Of a stretch of DNA of 23,602 nucleotides, positions 7,923 to 19,040 are shown in pieces. The DNA comes from Kuafuiihalomonas phototrophica (GTDB taxonomy: Bacteria; Myxococcota; Kuafuiibacteriia; Kuafuiibacteriales; Kuafuiibacteriaceae). The translations under genes and the position numbers were made by a program. Under the pieces are notes generated by a model. It was given only the letters and a program-made list of their open reading frames with translations. It had not been told where the DNA came from and did no database searches. Position 1 is the first letter of the stretch. Every line of letters begins with the position of its first letter. The stretch spans positions 1-23,602 of the forward strand of contig DAPKRQ010000136.1 of the NCBI GenBank assembly GCA_031800475.1, read 5' to 3'.

Positions 7923-7951
7923 TTGCCAGGCGCCCGGGCCGCGGCTATCCA
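7923..7951 (+). promoter_or_regulatory. mlaE promoter, leaderless geometry
   Basis: TTGCCA (7923-7928), a 17-base spacer and TATCCA (7946-7951) are followed by six bases and the ATG at 7958. This is exactly the spacing seen upstream of the cyclophilin gene. No Shine-Dalgarno sequence is present in GCCCCG. A leaderless mRNA is the simplest reading, inferred from geometry. Confidence 0.45.
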
Positions 7952-7957
7952 GCCCCG

Positions 7958-8773
7958 ATGGCGGCGGAAGCTCCCGCAGCCCAAAGGACCGGCTCGGCGG
8001 GGCCCCGGGCCTTCGTGGGCGCCACCGGCCGGACGGCCATCGCCACGGCAGCCATCCTGGGGCGGTCGTGCCTGTTTCTGGGCCGGATCGTCGCGGGCAT
8101 GGTTCGGCCTCCGGTACGACCGAAGATCCTATTGGAGCACCTGCGCTTTGTCGGCAACCGCTCCATTTCGATCGTGCTGTTGACCAGCGCATTCACCGGA
8201 ATGGTGCTGGTGCTTCAGGGCTACAACGCCCTGGTGCGCTTCGGCTCCGAGATCTACCTGGGACCCCTGGTGGCCCTGTCGTTGTTGCGGGAGCTGGGGC
8301 CGGTGCTGAGCGCGCTGATGGTCACCGCCCGCGCCGGTTCGGCCATGGCGGCCACCATCGCCGGCATGAGGGTGACCGAGCAGATCGACGCGCTCGAAGT
8401 CATGGCGGTGGATCCGGTCCAATACCTGGCTTCGACCCGGTTGTGGGCCGCCTTGCTGGCGGTTCCCTTGCTCGGGGTCCTGTTCAACCTGGCCGGCATC
8501 GCCGCGGCCTATCTGTTCGCGGTGTCGGTGCTGGGAATCGACGGAAACGTGTTCGCCAGCAGCGTTCGGGACGCGGTGAACATGGAAGACGTCCGGATCA
8601 GTCTGGCCAAGAGCGTGGTGTTTGCCGTCTTCATCGGCTGGGTCGCGTGCTATCAGGGCTTCGTGGCCACGCGGGGGGCCCAAGGGATCGGCCGCGCCAC
8701 CACCCAAGCGGTGGTGACCGTGTCGGTGATGATCTTGGCGGGAGACTACGTGATGACGGCGCTCCTGCTTTGA
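7958..8773 (+). CDS. mlaE: Mla lipid-transport ABC permease (MlaE)
   Basis: This 271-residue inner-membrane permease of the MlaE/YrbE family has about five membrane segments. The N-terminal interfacial helix contains RSCLFLGRIVAGM. The conserved family block is LRELGPVLSALMVTARAG followed by SAMAATIAGMRVTEQIDALEVM (about residues 113-153). The C-terminus GDYVMTALLL is also family-like. The reading frame stays open far upstream, but those residues are a shadow antisense to mlaF. The ATG at 7958 gives the normal family length and is preceded by a promoter-like motif. It heads the run mlaE, mlaD, tolC-like, mlaC. Its ATPase partner is the divergent gene next door. Confidence 0.94.
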   Translation: MAAEAPAAQRTGSAGPRAFVGATGRTAIATAAILGRSCLFLGRIVAGMVRPPVRPKILLEHLRFVGNRSISIVLLTSAFTGMVLVLQGYNALVRFGSEIYLGPLVALSLLRELGPVLSALMVTARAGSAMAATIAGMRVTEQIDALEVMAVDPVQYLASTRLWAALLAVPLLGVLFNLAGIAAAYLFAVSVLGIDGNVFASSVRDAVNMEDVRISLAKSVVFAVFIGWVACYQGFVATRGAQGIGRATTQAVVTVSVMILAGDYVMTALLL

Positions 8774-8797
8774 GACCCGTCGGAAAGAGAGCCCATC

Positions 8798-9301
8798 GTG
8801 AACCTCCACACCCGCACCGAGATCGCCGTTGGCACATTCGTCCTGGTGGGCCTGGCTGGGCTCGCGTACCTGTCCGTGTCCATTGGCGGCCTGGAGTGGG
8901 GCCTGGACCGAATGCCCCTCGAAGCCCGCTTCGCTTCCGTGGGGGATCTGAAAGCGGGCGCTGCGGTGAAGCTGGCCGGGGTCAAGGTCGGTACGGTGGA
9001 CCGGGTCGGACTGGACGACTACGCCGCGTTGGTCCACCTGCGGGTGGACCGGGACGTGGCCCTGCCGGAAGACACCATCGCCAGCATTCGGACCGAAGGC
9101 TTGCTCGGCGAAAGCTACGTGCTCTTGCGGCCCGGGGGGGCGGAAGCCAATCTAGAGCCCGGCGACCGCTTGGCCCAGACCGAACCCGCCATCGACCTGA
9201 TCGACCTGTTGGTCGACTACGCGCTCTCGGGGGGAGGTTCCGAGGGGGCAGATTCGGGCGGGTCGGACGCCGCCACACCGCCGGACCCGTTCGGCGACTG
9301 A
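8798..9301 (+). CDS. mlaD: MCE-domain lipid-binding protein (MlaD)
   Basis: This 167-residue protein has one N-terminal membrane segment (about residues 8-30, VGTFVLVGLAGLAYLSVSIG) and one MCE domain (about 40-120). The domain carries the hallmark FASVGDLKAGAAVKLAGVKV and a later SIRTEGLLGESYVLL. In the Mla system, MlaD forms a hexameric periplasmic ring on MlaFE and binds phospholipid. The tail is short, Gly/Ser/Asp-rich and probably disordered. The GTG at 8798 is preceded by GGAAAGAGA at a sensible distance, 24 bases after the mlaE stop. The single short MCE domain resembles MlaD, not the longer PqiB or LetB proteins. Confidence 0.93.
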   Translation: MNLHTRTEIAVGTFVLVGLAGLAYLSVSIGGLEWGLDRMPLEARFASVGDLKAGAAVKLAGVKVGTVDRVGLDDYAALVHLRVDRDVALPEDTIASIRTEGLLGESYVLLRPGGAEANLEPGDRLAQTEPAIDLIDLLVDYALSGGGSEGADSGGSDAATPPDPFGD

Positions 9302-9329
9302 GCCGCCTCCGTGCCACGAGGATCAGCCG

Positions 9330-10796
9330 ATGAATGCACGACCCACCATCGTTCATGCTTTTCGACCGGCGCGGGGTTGGGTGCCGGCGCTCGTTTGGGT
9401 GTATGCAGCGGGTGCCGCCCCGGCGTCAGGCGCCGGGGAGTCCGAGTCTGGCTCGGATGCGGTGGTGATCGACCGCCGTTCCGCGGTGGCTCGGGCTTCT
9501 GCCCAAAACCCCCAAGTCCTGGCCGAGAGTGCTGACGTGCTGAAGGCCGAGGCTCAACTGGCCCAGGTGGACGCCGCCAAGCACCCGGAGATGAACCTGA
9601 CCCTGGGCGTGGTGAACTCGCTGGCCGCGGACAACACCGACCGCGACGCAAACGGGGTCCAAAGCCGGCGGGAGGCCTACGGAGACTTCGATTTCGGCCA
9701 GCTGCGGCCAGGCTTCGTGGCCCGGCTCAACGTGGTTCAGCCGCTGTACACGTTCGGCAAGATCTCTTTGCGCGAACGGGCGGCAGAGGCCAGCGGACGG
9801 GCCGCGCGAGCCAAGACCGAGATCACGGCAGCCGACGTGGCGATCACCGTGGCGGAGCTCTACGAGTCCCACCTGTACGCCAAGGAGCTTTTGTTGTTCG
9901 TGGAGGACGTGAAAGGGGTTGCGGGCCGAAGCATTCAGGAGACCCAGGACCGGTTGGACGTCGGTGCGTTCGACGTCAAAAAGCAAGACCTGTTGCGGCT
10001 GCAGTTCGCCCTTGGCATGGCGGAGGTGATCGAGAACCAGGCCGAAGCTGCCCTGGCTCAGACGCGGGAAGGGCTGCGGGCCTATTTGGCGTATGCGCCT
10101 GGCACGCAGCTCGAGCTCCGTGAGGACCATCTCGATCCGGTGTCCGACGCAGCGTCGGTGCTCGAAGAGTTGATCGGCCTGGCCCGCGAACAGCGGCCGG
10201 AGCTTCGGGCCCTGCAGCAGGGCATCCACGCCTACGAGCACCTGGCTCGGGCCGAGCACGCGGGCTGGTTTCCGAACATCTTCGCCATGGGCTTTTTGAG
10301 TGCCGCGTACACGCCAGATCGGGATTGGATCCAGAGCCGCTACGTCGTGGACCCTTTGGGCCACTTCGTGGCGGGCGCCTTGGTCGGCGCGCAGTGGAAG
10401 GTCCAATGGGACACCGCGTCGGCCAAGGCCGACGAAGTGGAGTCGGAAGCGTTCCGGCTGCGGAATCTGTTGGCCTGGGCGGAGTCGGGGGTGCCGGCGG
10501 AGATCACCCGGTATCACGAAGACGTGCACCGGGCCCGGGCGGACATCGAGCAGATGAAACAGACCCTTCCAGTCACCAAAGAGTGGGTGGTCCGGTCCAC
10601 CGCGGATTTCTCCGCTGGTTTCGGGGATTCTCGGGAGGTGACCGATGCCGTGCAGGCCTACGTGACCGCCAAGAACGCCCAGTTGAACGCGGTTTACCGG
10701 CTGAACCTGGCCCTGGCCCAGCTCGCAAAGGCCACGGGAACCTTGGTGAACGGACCCAGCTTCCTGTATCCCGGGGAGCCGAAGGCGAAGCCATGA
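9330..10796 (+). CDS. TolC-family outer-membrane channel protein inside the mla operon
   Basis: This 488-residue predicted outer-membrane efflux protein starts with a basic-hydrophobic N-terminus ending near ASGA, consistent with a Sec signal peptide. The mature part is made of long helices with TolC-like landmarks. NPQVLAESADVLKAEAQLAQVDAAKHPEMNL resembles the 'a...NP.l......~.a......a....P.l.l' pattern. RLNVVQPLYTFGKI is the family's beta-strand/YTFGK turn, and a second halved repeat follows from ~300 (RAEHAGWFPNIFAMGF). A GAGGA ribosome site precedes the ATG. The stop codon overlaps the mlaC start (ATGA), so the two are very likely translationally coupled. The position suggests the channel works with the Mla proteins, although a separate efflux role cannot be excluded. 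Confidence 0.9.
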   Translation: MNARPTIVHAFRPARGWVPALVWVYAAGAAPASGAGESESGSDAVVIDRRSAVARASAQNPQVLAESADVLKAEAQLAQVDAAKHPEMNLTLGVVNSLAADNTDRDANGVQSRREAYGDFDFGQLRPGFVARLNVVQPLYTFGKISLRERAAEASGRAARAKTEITAADVAITVAELYESHLYAKELLLFVEDVKGVAGRSIQETQDRLDVGAFDVKKQDLLRLQFALGMAEVIENQAEAALAQTREGLRAYLAYAPGTQLELREDHLDPVSDAASVLEELIGLAREQRPELRALQQGIHAYEHLARAEHAGWFPNIFAMGFLSAAYTPDRDWIQSRYVVDPLGHFVAGALVGAQWKVQWDTASAKADEVESEAFRLRNLLAWAESGVPAEITRYHEDVHRARADIEQMKQTLPVTKEWVVRSTADFSAGFGDSREVTDAVQAYVTAKNAQLNAVYRLNLALAQLAKATGTLVNGPSFLYPGEPKAKP

Positions 10797-11431
10797 ATGC
10801 CCGAACCATCGCCGTTTTCACGTGGACCCTGGCCGCGCTGGTCCCGTCGGCCCGAGCCGACGAGAGTTTCGGCGCCGACGACGCCACGAAGCTGATTCGC
10901 TCGACCGTCGACCAGGCGGTGGAGGTCCTGAAAAACCCAGAGCTTCAGGGCCGCAAACAGCGGCTGGAGCGCCACGCGCGTCTTCGGAAGATCAGCAACA
11001 AGGTCTTCGATTGGAACGAAATGGCGCGTCGCAGCTTGGGCGTACACTGGCGCAAGTTGAACGAGGCGGAGCGAAAGCGCTTTACGGATACCTTCAAGGA
11101 GATTCTGGCCGACCACTACTTGGGACAGATGGACCGATTCCAAGGCGACGAGAAGGTGACCCACATCGGCACGGACAAGTCGAAGAACGGGTGGGTGGTG
11201 AAGATGATGCTTCGGACTCCCTCGCGGGCCGAGGTTCCGATCCACTTTTACGTCGGCGAGGATCGCTCCGTGTATGACGTGAGTATCGAAGGCGTCATCC
11301 TCAGCAACCACTACCGCGGTACATTCGACCGACAGCTGGTCAACACGTCTTTCGACGCCATGATGAAGCGCCTCGAGCAGAAGCTGGCGGTGCAGCAGCG
11401 GGTGGCAGAGAAGGCGGCCGAGGGCTCCTGA
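10793..11431 (+). CDS. mlaC: Periplasmic phospholipid-binding protein MlaC
   Basis: This 212-residue protein has a signal peptide (about residues 1-22, ending SARA before DESFG). The MlaC/Ttg2D domain covers most of the rest, with RLRKISNKVFDWNEMARRSLG, FTDTFKEILADHYLGQMDRF and VYDVSIEGVILSNHYRGTFDRQL. The last is the family's 'vyDv.i.GvSlv.nyR..f..il' block. MlaC shuttles phospholipids across the periplasm between the outer-membrane complex and the MlaFEDB complex. The ATG at 10793 overlaps the upstream stop as ATGA and gives the usual length. The mature protein is Lys/Arg-rich. No MlaA or MlaB gene is visible in the window. Confidence 0.94.
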   Translation: MNARTIAVFTWTLAALVPSARADESFGADDATKLIRSTVDQAVEVLKNPELQGRKQRLERHARLRKISNKVFDWNEMARRSLGVHWRKLNEAERKRFTDTFKEILADHYLGQMDRFQGDEKVTHIGTDKSKNGWVVKMMLRTPSRAEVPIHFYVGEDRSVYDVSIEGVILSNHYRGTFDRQLVNTSFDAMMKRLEQKLAVQQRVAEKAAEGS

Positions 11432-11590
11432 GCGCCGTTCGCGGTTCCCGCGAGGCCCGTTGTTCGGCCCGTGGGGGGCGCCAGAGAGCGTGGCGGCCTC
11501 GGCGCGGACGCTTGCAGGCCGTCGCGATCGACCGGCCGCCAGTTCGGCCCGGGCCTTTTCAGGGCCCAAAGACCGGGGGATGATGGACCC

Positions 11591-14062
11591 GTGGGAAGCT
11601 GGGGGGCCGCAGGGCGGGCGATCTTCGGGTGGGGTTCGTTGCTCGCCTGCCAGCCCCTGCAGACTCTGCAAGCGCCTCCAGATGCGGATCCGCCCGATGC
11701 GGTGCGGTCCGCCCTCCTGGCCGTCTTCCCAGGCGACGGAGCTCCGGAAGTCTGGGCCTACGAAGCGCCCCTCGAGTTCGCTCCACTGACCCTGCCCGAC
11801 GAAGCCCGGGCCTATCTGTTCTACTACGCGGACTCCCTGGGCGGTCTGGGCCTCGAGCCGGGACGGGTGCCGAGCGATCCGGGGCCCGGAGGCGGAACCC
11901 CGATTCCCTTGGGCCTGATGGAGCTACGTCTCGATACCCGCGCGAGCCCCTGGCGCTGGACTCCACTCCGGGTCCGCCCCGCGGAGCTGGACCGGGCCCG
12001 CTTGCCCGGGACACCGCCTTCCGCTTGCCTCGAAGGCGGCGGGTGCTACCTCGACCGGGAGGCGGTGCGCCTCGGGCGGTGCGCCTTCGACTGCGCGGAG
12101 CGCATCTCGGCCGAAGCCCCGGAGCCGGTGCCACCCACCTTTTCGGAGGCGCCCGCGTGCCCTGAAGGGTGGAGCCGAAGGCTCGAGCTGCAGGCCCCCT
12201 GGCCCCCCTCCGACCTGCCGGCCCAAGCGACGGTCTCGTTCGCGCCTTGCGCCCCGCCGGAGCGTGGCGCCTGCGCCTCCGGCACCCTTCAGGTGGCTGG
12301 GGCGGAGGGATGTGAGCCCTTGGCCGACTGCAGCGAAGCGGCGTGGGTCGAAGCCGTCCAGCAGGCCGCCAGCGAAGGCGGGGACGTGTTCTGGGTCGGG
12401 AGCCGGCCACCGGAAGGCCCCCCGGGACCGGAGGTGGCCGACCTGGCCCAGGCCATCGACGCCTCGGTGCGCGGGGACGTGATCGCCCTGTCTCCGGGCA
12501 GCCACGTCCTGAGCTCCGGCGCTCCGGGGCGCCACTTCGTCGGCAGTTGCCCGGGAGGTGAACAGGGGCGTGTCGCCACCCTCGAAAGCTCGGTGGGGAT
12601 ACCTTCGGCCCAGGTCGAGCGCCTCCGTTTGCGTCTGACCGGTCCCTCGAGCCCGGTCGGGCCGGCCAGCGCTTCACTGCGCGCCACCCAGCTCGAGGCC
12701 GCCGTTTCGGTGGACTTGGATGTTCCGGAAGGAACGAGCTTGCGGGCCGAGCGCGTGCGCATCGTCCGGGACCCGGGAGCCCTGGGATGGCGCGTGGGGG
12801 GGAGCGCGGAATGGGACGGGCTTCACGGAGACGTTGCAGAACTTCGAGTCCGGGACAGCGGCTCGGTGGTCGTCCGCGATTCGGTGCTTCGGGCGGAGTT
12901 TTCGGTCGAGGGAGAGCTGCGGGTTTCGGCTTCGATCCTGGAGGGGCAAGGCGGGTCGAGCCGCGGTCTGCTTCGTCTCGAGGACTCGGTCCTGCGCACG
13001 TCCGACGACGGGCTCGTGCGGGTCTCGGACGGGCGGGCCGAGCTGCTCGGTGTCACCTTGCGGGGCGCGGGGGTGGTCCAGACCGCCGGGCAGACCGATC
13101 TCGATCGGGTGTACATCGCGGACCCGCCGAGCTGGGGACTCGACTGGGTCGGCGGGAGTTCGACCGCGCGCCGCCTGTGGATCGAAGGGGGCGGCATCCG
13201 GGCTGCGGAGTCGGCCCGCGGCACCATCTTCGACGGGGTTCTGCGGGATCCCGGCTTCGGGGAAGCTTGCGTATTCGCTCGACACGAGTCGTCGGTTCAG
13301 GTCGAGCGGCTCAGATGCCTCGGCGCCGACACCGCCGTGAAGGTCATCGAGCAGGCCCAACTCGGCCTTCGGGATGGGGCCATCGAGGTCGGGGCCAGCA
13401 GCTGCGAGGCCTTCATCTTCGGGCCTCCCCCCCGCCGGACCGCACGGGTTCGCGACCGTCGTGGGGGCCTCGAGTGCTTGCGTGAACCCGGTTGGACCGA
13501 CGATCCGACCGATGCGACCTACGCGCAAGCTCGTTGGGAGGTCGACCTGCATGCGGTGTGGGTCCGAGACGGCAGCCAACCCGCCCAGCAGCGCAACTCC
13601 ATGCGCGCGGTGGGGGCGGGCACCCTCGAGCTCGACGGCCTCCGCTACGCGCCGATCCCCGGTCGGGCCTTGCTGGTCCAAGGTCCGGTCGACCTGGCCA
13701 TCGGACCCGCCCGTTTCGAGCGGGGCCAGACCTTCCAGGGCTGCTCGTTCTCGGGCCTTCGCTTCGAGCCTGCTCGGCCCACGTCTCGGGTCGAGGCCGA
13801 GTTTCCGCGGGGCAGCATCGAAAACGTTTGGGTCCGAGACGTGACGGTGGGGGTCTACGTGATGGTCGGACCCGCGGTTCGACCGAGCGTCAGGGTCCGC
13901 GATCTGCGGGTGGAGGGCGGTCGCGTGGGGCTCACCCACGTCCTCGCGTCGGACGTGGAGCGTTTCGTGGAGCCAGAGCCGGAAGACTGGCAAGTACGCA
14001 CCGTCTATCGCGGCCAGGACGACGCGGTCTTCGCGGCCAGCTTGAACCAGACCTGCGACTAG
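11591..14062 (+). CDS. Large predicted lipoprotein with beta-helix-like passenger
   Basis: I do not recognise a named family. I place the start at GTG 11591, giving 823 residues. It yields a lipoprotein signal peptide with lipobox LLAC and mature Cys20 followed by Gln; upstream in-frame residues look non-coding. The first ~280 mature residues hold scattered Cys residues, probably disulfides (CLEGGGCYLDRE, CAFDCAE, CEPLADC). From about residue 290 the sequence turns into many short strand-turn repeats. Examples are LRVRDSGSVVVRDSVLR, ELRVSASILEGQ and LLRLEDSVLRTSDDGLVRVSDGRAEL, split by Gly/Asp turns, as in right-handed parallel beta-helix proteins. The N-terminal segment before the helix (ADLAQAIDASVRGDVIALSPG) is the typical 'a.~a.~gd.i.l.pG.y' entry of pectate-lyase-like folds. 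It is probably on the cell surface or in the periplasm. No catalytic residues are evident. Confidence 0.8.
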   Translation: MGSWGAAGRAIFGWGSLLACQPLQTLQAPPDADPPDAVRSALLAVFPGDGAPEVWAYEAPLEFAPLTLPDEARAYLFYYADSLGGLGLEPGRVPSDPGPGGGTPIPLGLMELRLDTRASPWRWTPLRVRPAELDRARLPGTPPSACLEGGGCYLDREAVRLGRCAFDCAERISAEAPEPVPPTFSEAPACPEGWSRRLELQAPWPPSDLPAQATVSFAPCAPPERGACASGTLQVAGAEGCEPLADCSEAAWVEAVQQAASEGGDVFWVGSRPPEGPPGPEVADLAQAIDASVRGDVIALSPGSHVLSSGAPGRHFVGSCPGGEQGRVATLESSVGIPSAQVERLRLRLTGPSSPVGPASASLRATQLEAAVSVDLDVPEGTSLRAERVRIVRDPGALGWRVGGSAEWDGLHGDVAELRVRDSGSVVVRDSVLRAEFSVEGELRVSASILEGQGGSSRGLLRLEDSVLRTSDDGLVRVSDGRAELLGVTLRGAGVVQTAGQTDLDRVYIADPPSWGLDWVGGSSTARRLWIEGGGIRAAESARGTIFDGVLRDPGFGEACVFARHESSVQVERLRCLGADTAVKVIEQAQLGLRDGAIEVGASSCEAFIFGPPPRRTARVRDRRGGLECLREPGWTDDPTDATYAQARWEVDLHAVWVRDGSQPAQQRNSMRAVGAGTLELDGLRYAPIPGRALLVQGPVDLAIGPARFERGQTFQGCSFSGLRFEPARPTSRVEAEFPRGSIENVWVRDVTVGVYVMVGPAVRPSVRVRDLRVEGGRVGLTHVLASDVERFVEPEPEDWQVRTVYRGQDDAVFAASLNQTCD

Positions 14063-14072
14063 CCGCGGCCGC

Positions 14073-14134
14073 GCCGCCTACGCAGCTACGCAGCGAAGCG
14101 CGGCCCCGCCGCCTACGCAGCGAAGCGCGGCCCC
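14073..14134. repeat. Short direct repeat between beta-helix lipoprotein and rpoD
   Basis: A 27-base unit at 14108-14134 recurs at 14073-14107, where an extra 8 bases (CTACGCAG duplicated) are inserted. A shorter TACGCAGC echo follows at 14149. The units also contain self-complementary pieces (CGC...GCG around AGCGAA). The repeat lies in the 117-base gap between two convergent genes. It may be a slippage product or a member of a dispersed intergenic repeat family. Confidence 0.7.
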
Positions 14135-14179
14135 GCTGGCCGGACCGTACGCAGCCGGGCATCGGAGGATGTGGACCGC

Positions 14180-17125
<2,946 letters not shown>

Positions 17126-17130
17126 GGGGA

Positions 17131-18933
17131 TCACTTTCTCGGGGCCAACAGCTGGGTGGCTTCGGCAGCCAGCCGTGCCTCCAGCTCGGCCCGCTCCTCG
17201 GGCGACTGGGCCGCGCGAAGCTGCTGGCGGAGCTGGCGCAACCTATGTTCGTTCTTCTGGGTCAGCAAGCGTTCGACCAGTGTGTCCAGATCATCGTCCT
17301 CGGGGAGCGATTCGATCAGGGTTTTGCGGAGATCCGCCAATTCGGTGGGATCTTCCACCCCAGCCGCCTCGATCCGCTCCAAAACCCACGCCCCGGTGGG
17401 CATCATTCCCGCTCGCCGGGATGCGACCAGATCTTCGACGGCCGCTTGAAAGGCGACGGAGGTGAACGCGTCAAGTCCGTTCCGGCGCTCCAGGGCTCGG
17501 ATGGTCTCGTCGGGCCGGTCGAGCAGGCACCGCAGCACGGCCGCCTGCACCACCCACCCCTTGGGTCGCCGGGACGGGCGGCCGGGGAGGCGACCCCGTT
17601 CCCGCCGAGGGGGCGGTCGCGGAGAGGCCTGTCCTCGGTCCCTTGCGCGGTAGTGCCGGCGCAAGGTGGCCGGATCGACCCGAAGGCTCCGGGCCACCGC
17701 ATCTGCGGTCACCTCCCGGCGAAGCCCGTCCGGGATCGCCTCGAGCAGGGGACGCAGGGCGTCCAGGGCCCGGGTGGTGCCGGCGATGCCGGCGCCGGCG
17801 GCATAGCGGCGCTCCCGTTCCAGAATGTGGTCGAAGATGGAAGGCGCCGCCTCGACCCGGTCCAGGATATCCGCGGCCCCTTGCCGCTCCACGAAGGTGT
17901 CGGGGTCCTCGCCCTCCGGCAAGGCGACCACATGGACCTGAAGGCCTGCGCGCAGCAGGGGCAGGGCCGAGCTCGCGGTGGCTTTGCGGCCGGCTTCATC
18001 GCCGTCGTACACCGTGACCACCGTGTCGGCGAGGCGCGCCAAAACGGCAGCGTGCCGGTCCGTCAGGGCCGTTCCGCAGGCCGCCACGGCGCCCGGAACC
18101 CCCGCTTGATGCAGTGCGATCACGTCCAGGTAGCCCTCGACCAGCAGGACCCGGCGGTGGGTCCGGACGTCCTTTTGATGGTGCCAAAGCCCATAGAGGA
18201 CCGACGACTTGTCGTAGATCGGACTCTCCGGCGAGTTCAAATATTTGGGTCCCTCGCGGTCGCACCAATCGGCCCGGCGGGCCCCGAAACCACAGATGCG
18301 CCCGTCGGTTCGGTGAATCGGGAAGGTCAGCCGTCCTCGAAGTTTCGCGTAGGGCGAACCGTCTCGGCTGCGGCGGCCGACCAGCCCCAGCTCGGCTGCC
18401 GGTCCCAGGGCCTGGGCCCGCTCCAGGTGTCGGGGCAGAGCGCCCCAGTCGAGGGGCGCAAAGCCGAGTTCGAATCGTTCGACCGTTTCCGGTGCCAGCT
18501 TCCGTTCTTCGTGCAGGTAGCGGCGCGCCTCGTCCGAGCGGGCGAGCGCGGCCCGAAAAAAAGCCTGCGCTGCGTCGTTGGTGGCGAGGGCCGCGTCCCG
18601 TCGCCGGCGCTCTTTGGCGGCCGCCGGATCGTCGTCGTCCGGCAGGTCGACCCCGGCCGCAGCTGCCAGCTGCCGGGCCGCGTCCGGAAAAGACAGACCC
18701 TCGATCCGCATCAAGAAAGCGAACACGTCGCCGCCGACCTGACAGCCGAAACAATGGAACAGCTGTTTGTCCGCGCTCACCCCGAACGAGGGGGTCTTTT
18801 CGTGGTGAAATGGACACAGCCCCACGAAGCGCCGGCCCTTGCGCTCGAGCTGCACGTAGCGCCGGACCACCTCCACCAGGTCGGAGCGGTCTCGGATCTG
18901 TCGAATGGTGTCCGAAGGGATCGTGCCGGCCAT
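17131..18933 (-). CDS. dnaG: DNA primase DnaG
   Basis: This 600-residue primase makes RNA primers at the replication fork. The N-terminal CHC2 zinc ribbon uses Cys40, His43, Cys61 and Cys64 (GLCPFHHEKTPSF, LFHCFGCQVGGDVFAF). The RNA-polymerase domain includes the GRLTFPIHRTDGRICGFGAR block (200-219), KYLNSPESPIYDKS (230-243), the TOPRIM motif VEGYLDV (265-271) and YDGDEAG (309-315) with the metal-binding acids. After an Arg/Pro-rich linker (~430-460), the C-terminal helicase-interaction domain is short and helical. The ATG at 18933 starts directly before the family's first helix. It is the middle gene of the rpsU-dnaG-rpoD macromolecular-synthesis operon, with five bases between its stop and the rpoD ATG. 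The intercistronic hairpin upstream may tune its level relative to rpsU. Confidence 0.97.
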   Translation of the reverse strand: MAGTIPSDTIRQIRDRSDLVEVVRRYVQLERKGRRFVGLCPFHHEKTPSFGVSADKQLFHCFGCQVGGDVFAFLMRIEGLSFPDAARQLAAAAGVDLPDDDDPAAAKERRRRDAALATNDAAQAFFRAALARSDEARRYLHEERKLAPETVERFELGFAPLDWGALPRHLERAQALGPAAELGLVGRRSRDGSPYAKLRGRLTFPIHRTDGRICGFGARRADWCDREGPKYLNSPESPIYDKSSVLYGLWHHQKDVRTHRRVLLVEGYLDVIALHQAGVPGAVAACGTALTDRHAAVLARLADTVVTVYDGDEAGRKATASSALPLLRAGLQVHVVALPEGEDPDTFVERQGAADILDRVEAAPSIFDHILERERRYAAGAGIAGTTRALDALRPLLEAIPDGLRREVTADAVARSLRVDPATLRRHYRARDRGQASPRPPPRRERGRLPGRPSRRPKGWVVQAAVLRCLLDRPDETIRALERRNGLDAFTSVAFQAAVEDLVASRRAGMMPTGAWVLERIEAAGVEDPTELADLRKTLIESLPEDDDLDTLVERLLTQKNEHRLRQLRQQLRAAQSPEERAELEARLAAEATQLLAPRK

Positions 18934-18972
18934 GAACCGTCAGGGCCTCGGGGGCCGACCGAGGGGGCGGGC

Positions 18973-19001
18973 TTTGGGCGGCGGGGATCCGTCCGCCCAA
19001 A
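18973..19001 (-). promoter_or_regulatory. Intercistronic hairpin between rpsU and dnaG
   Basis: TTTGGGCGG (18973-18981) pairs perfectly with CCGCCCAAA (18993-19001). The loop adds a further 3-bp stem (CGG with CCG) closed by GGAT. On the coding (minus) strand it is not followed by a T-tract. It sits in the 107-base rpsU-dnaG gap. In E. coli the same position holds a terminator that lowers dnaG relative to rpsU. By analogy this could be an attenuator or an RNA processing site. Confidence 0.45.
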
Positions 19002-19040
19002 ACCCAGGCCCCGGTGAGGAAAACGAGGGGTCGAGACCGT

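Noticed and set aside
11551..11567. Hairpin GGGCCTT/AGGGCCC as a terminator after mlaC
   Set aside because: It has one wobble pair, a 3-base loop and no T-tract, so support is too weak to annotate.
11471..11590. A longer N-terminus for the beta-helix lipoprotein from 11471
   Set aside because: It would bury the lipoprotein signal peptide 40 residues inside. The GTG at 11591 puts it at the N-terminus.
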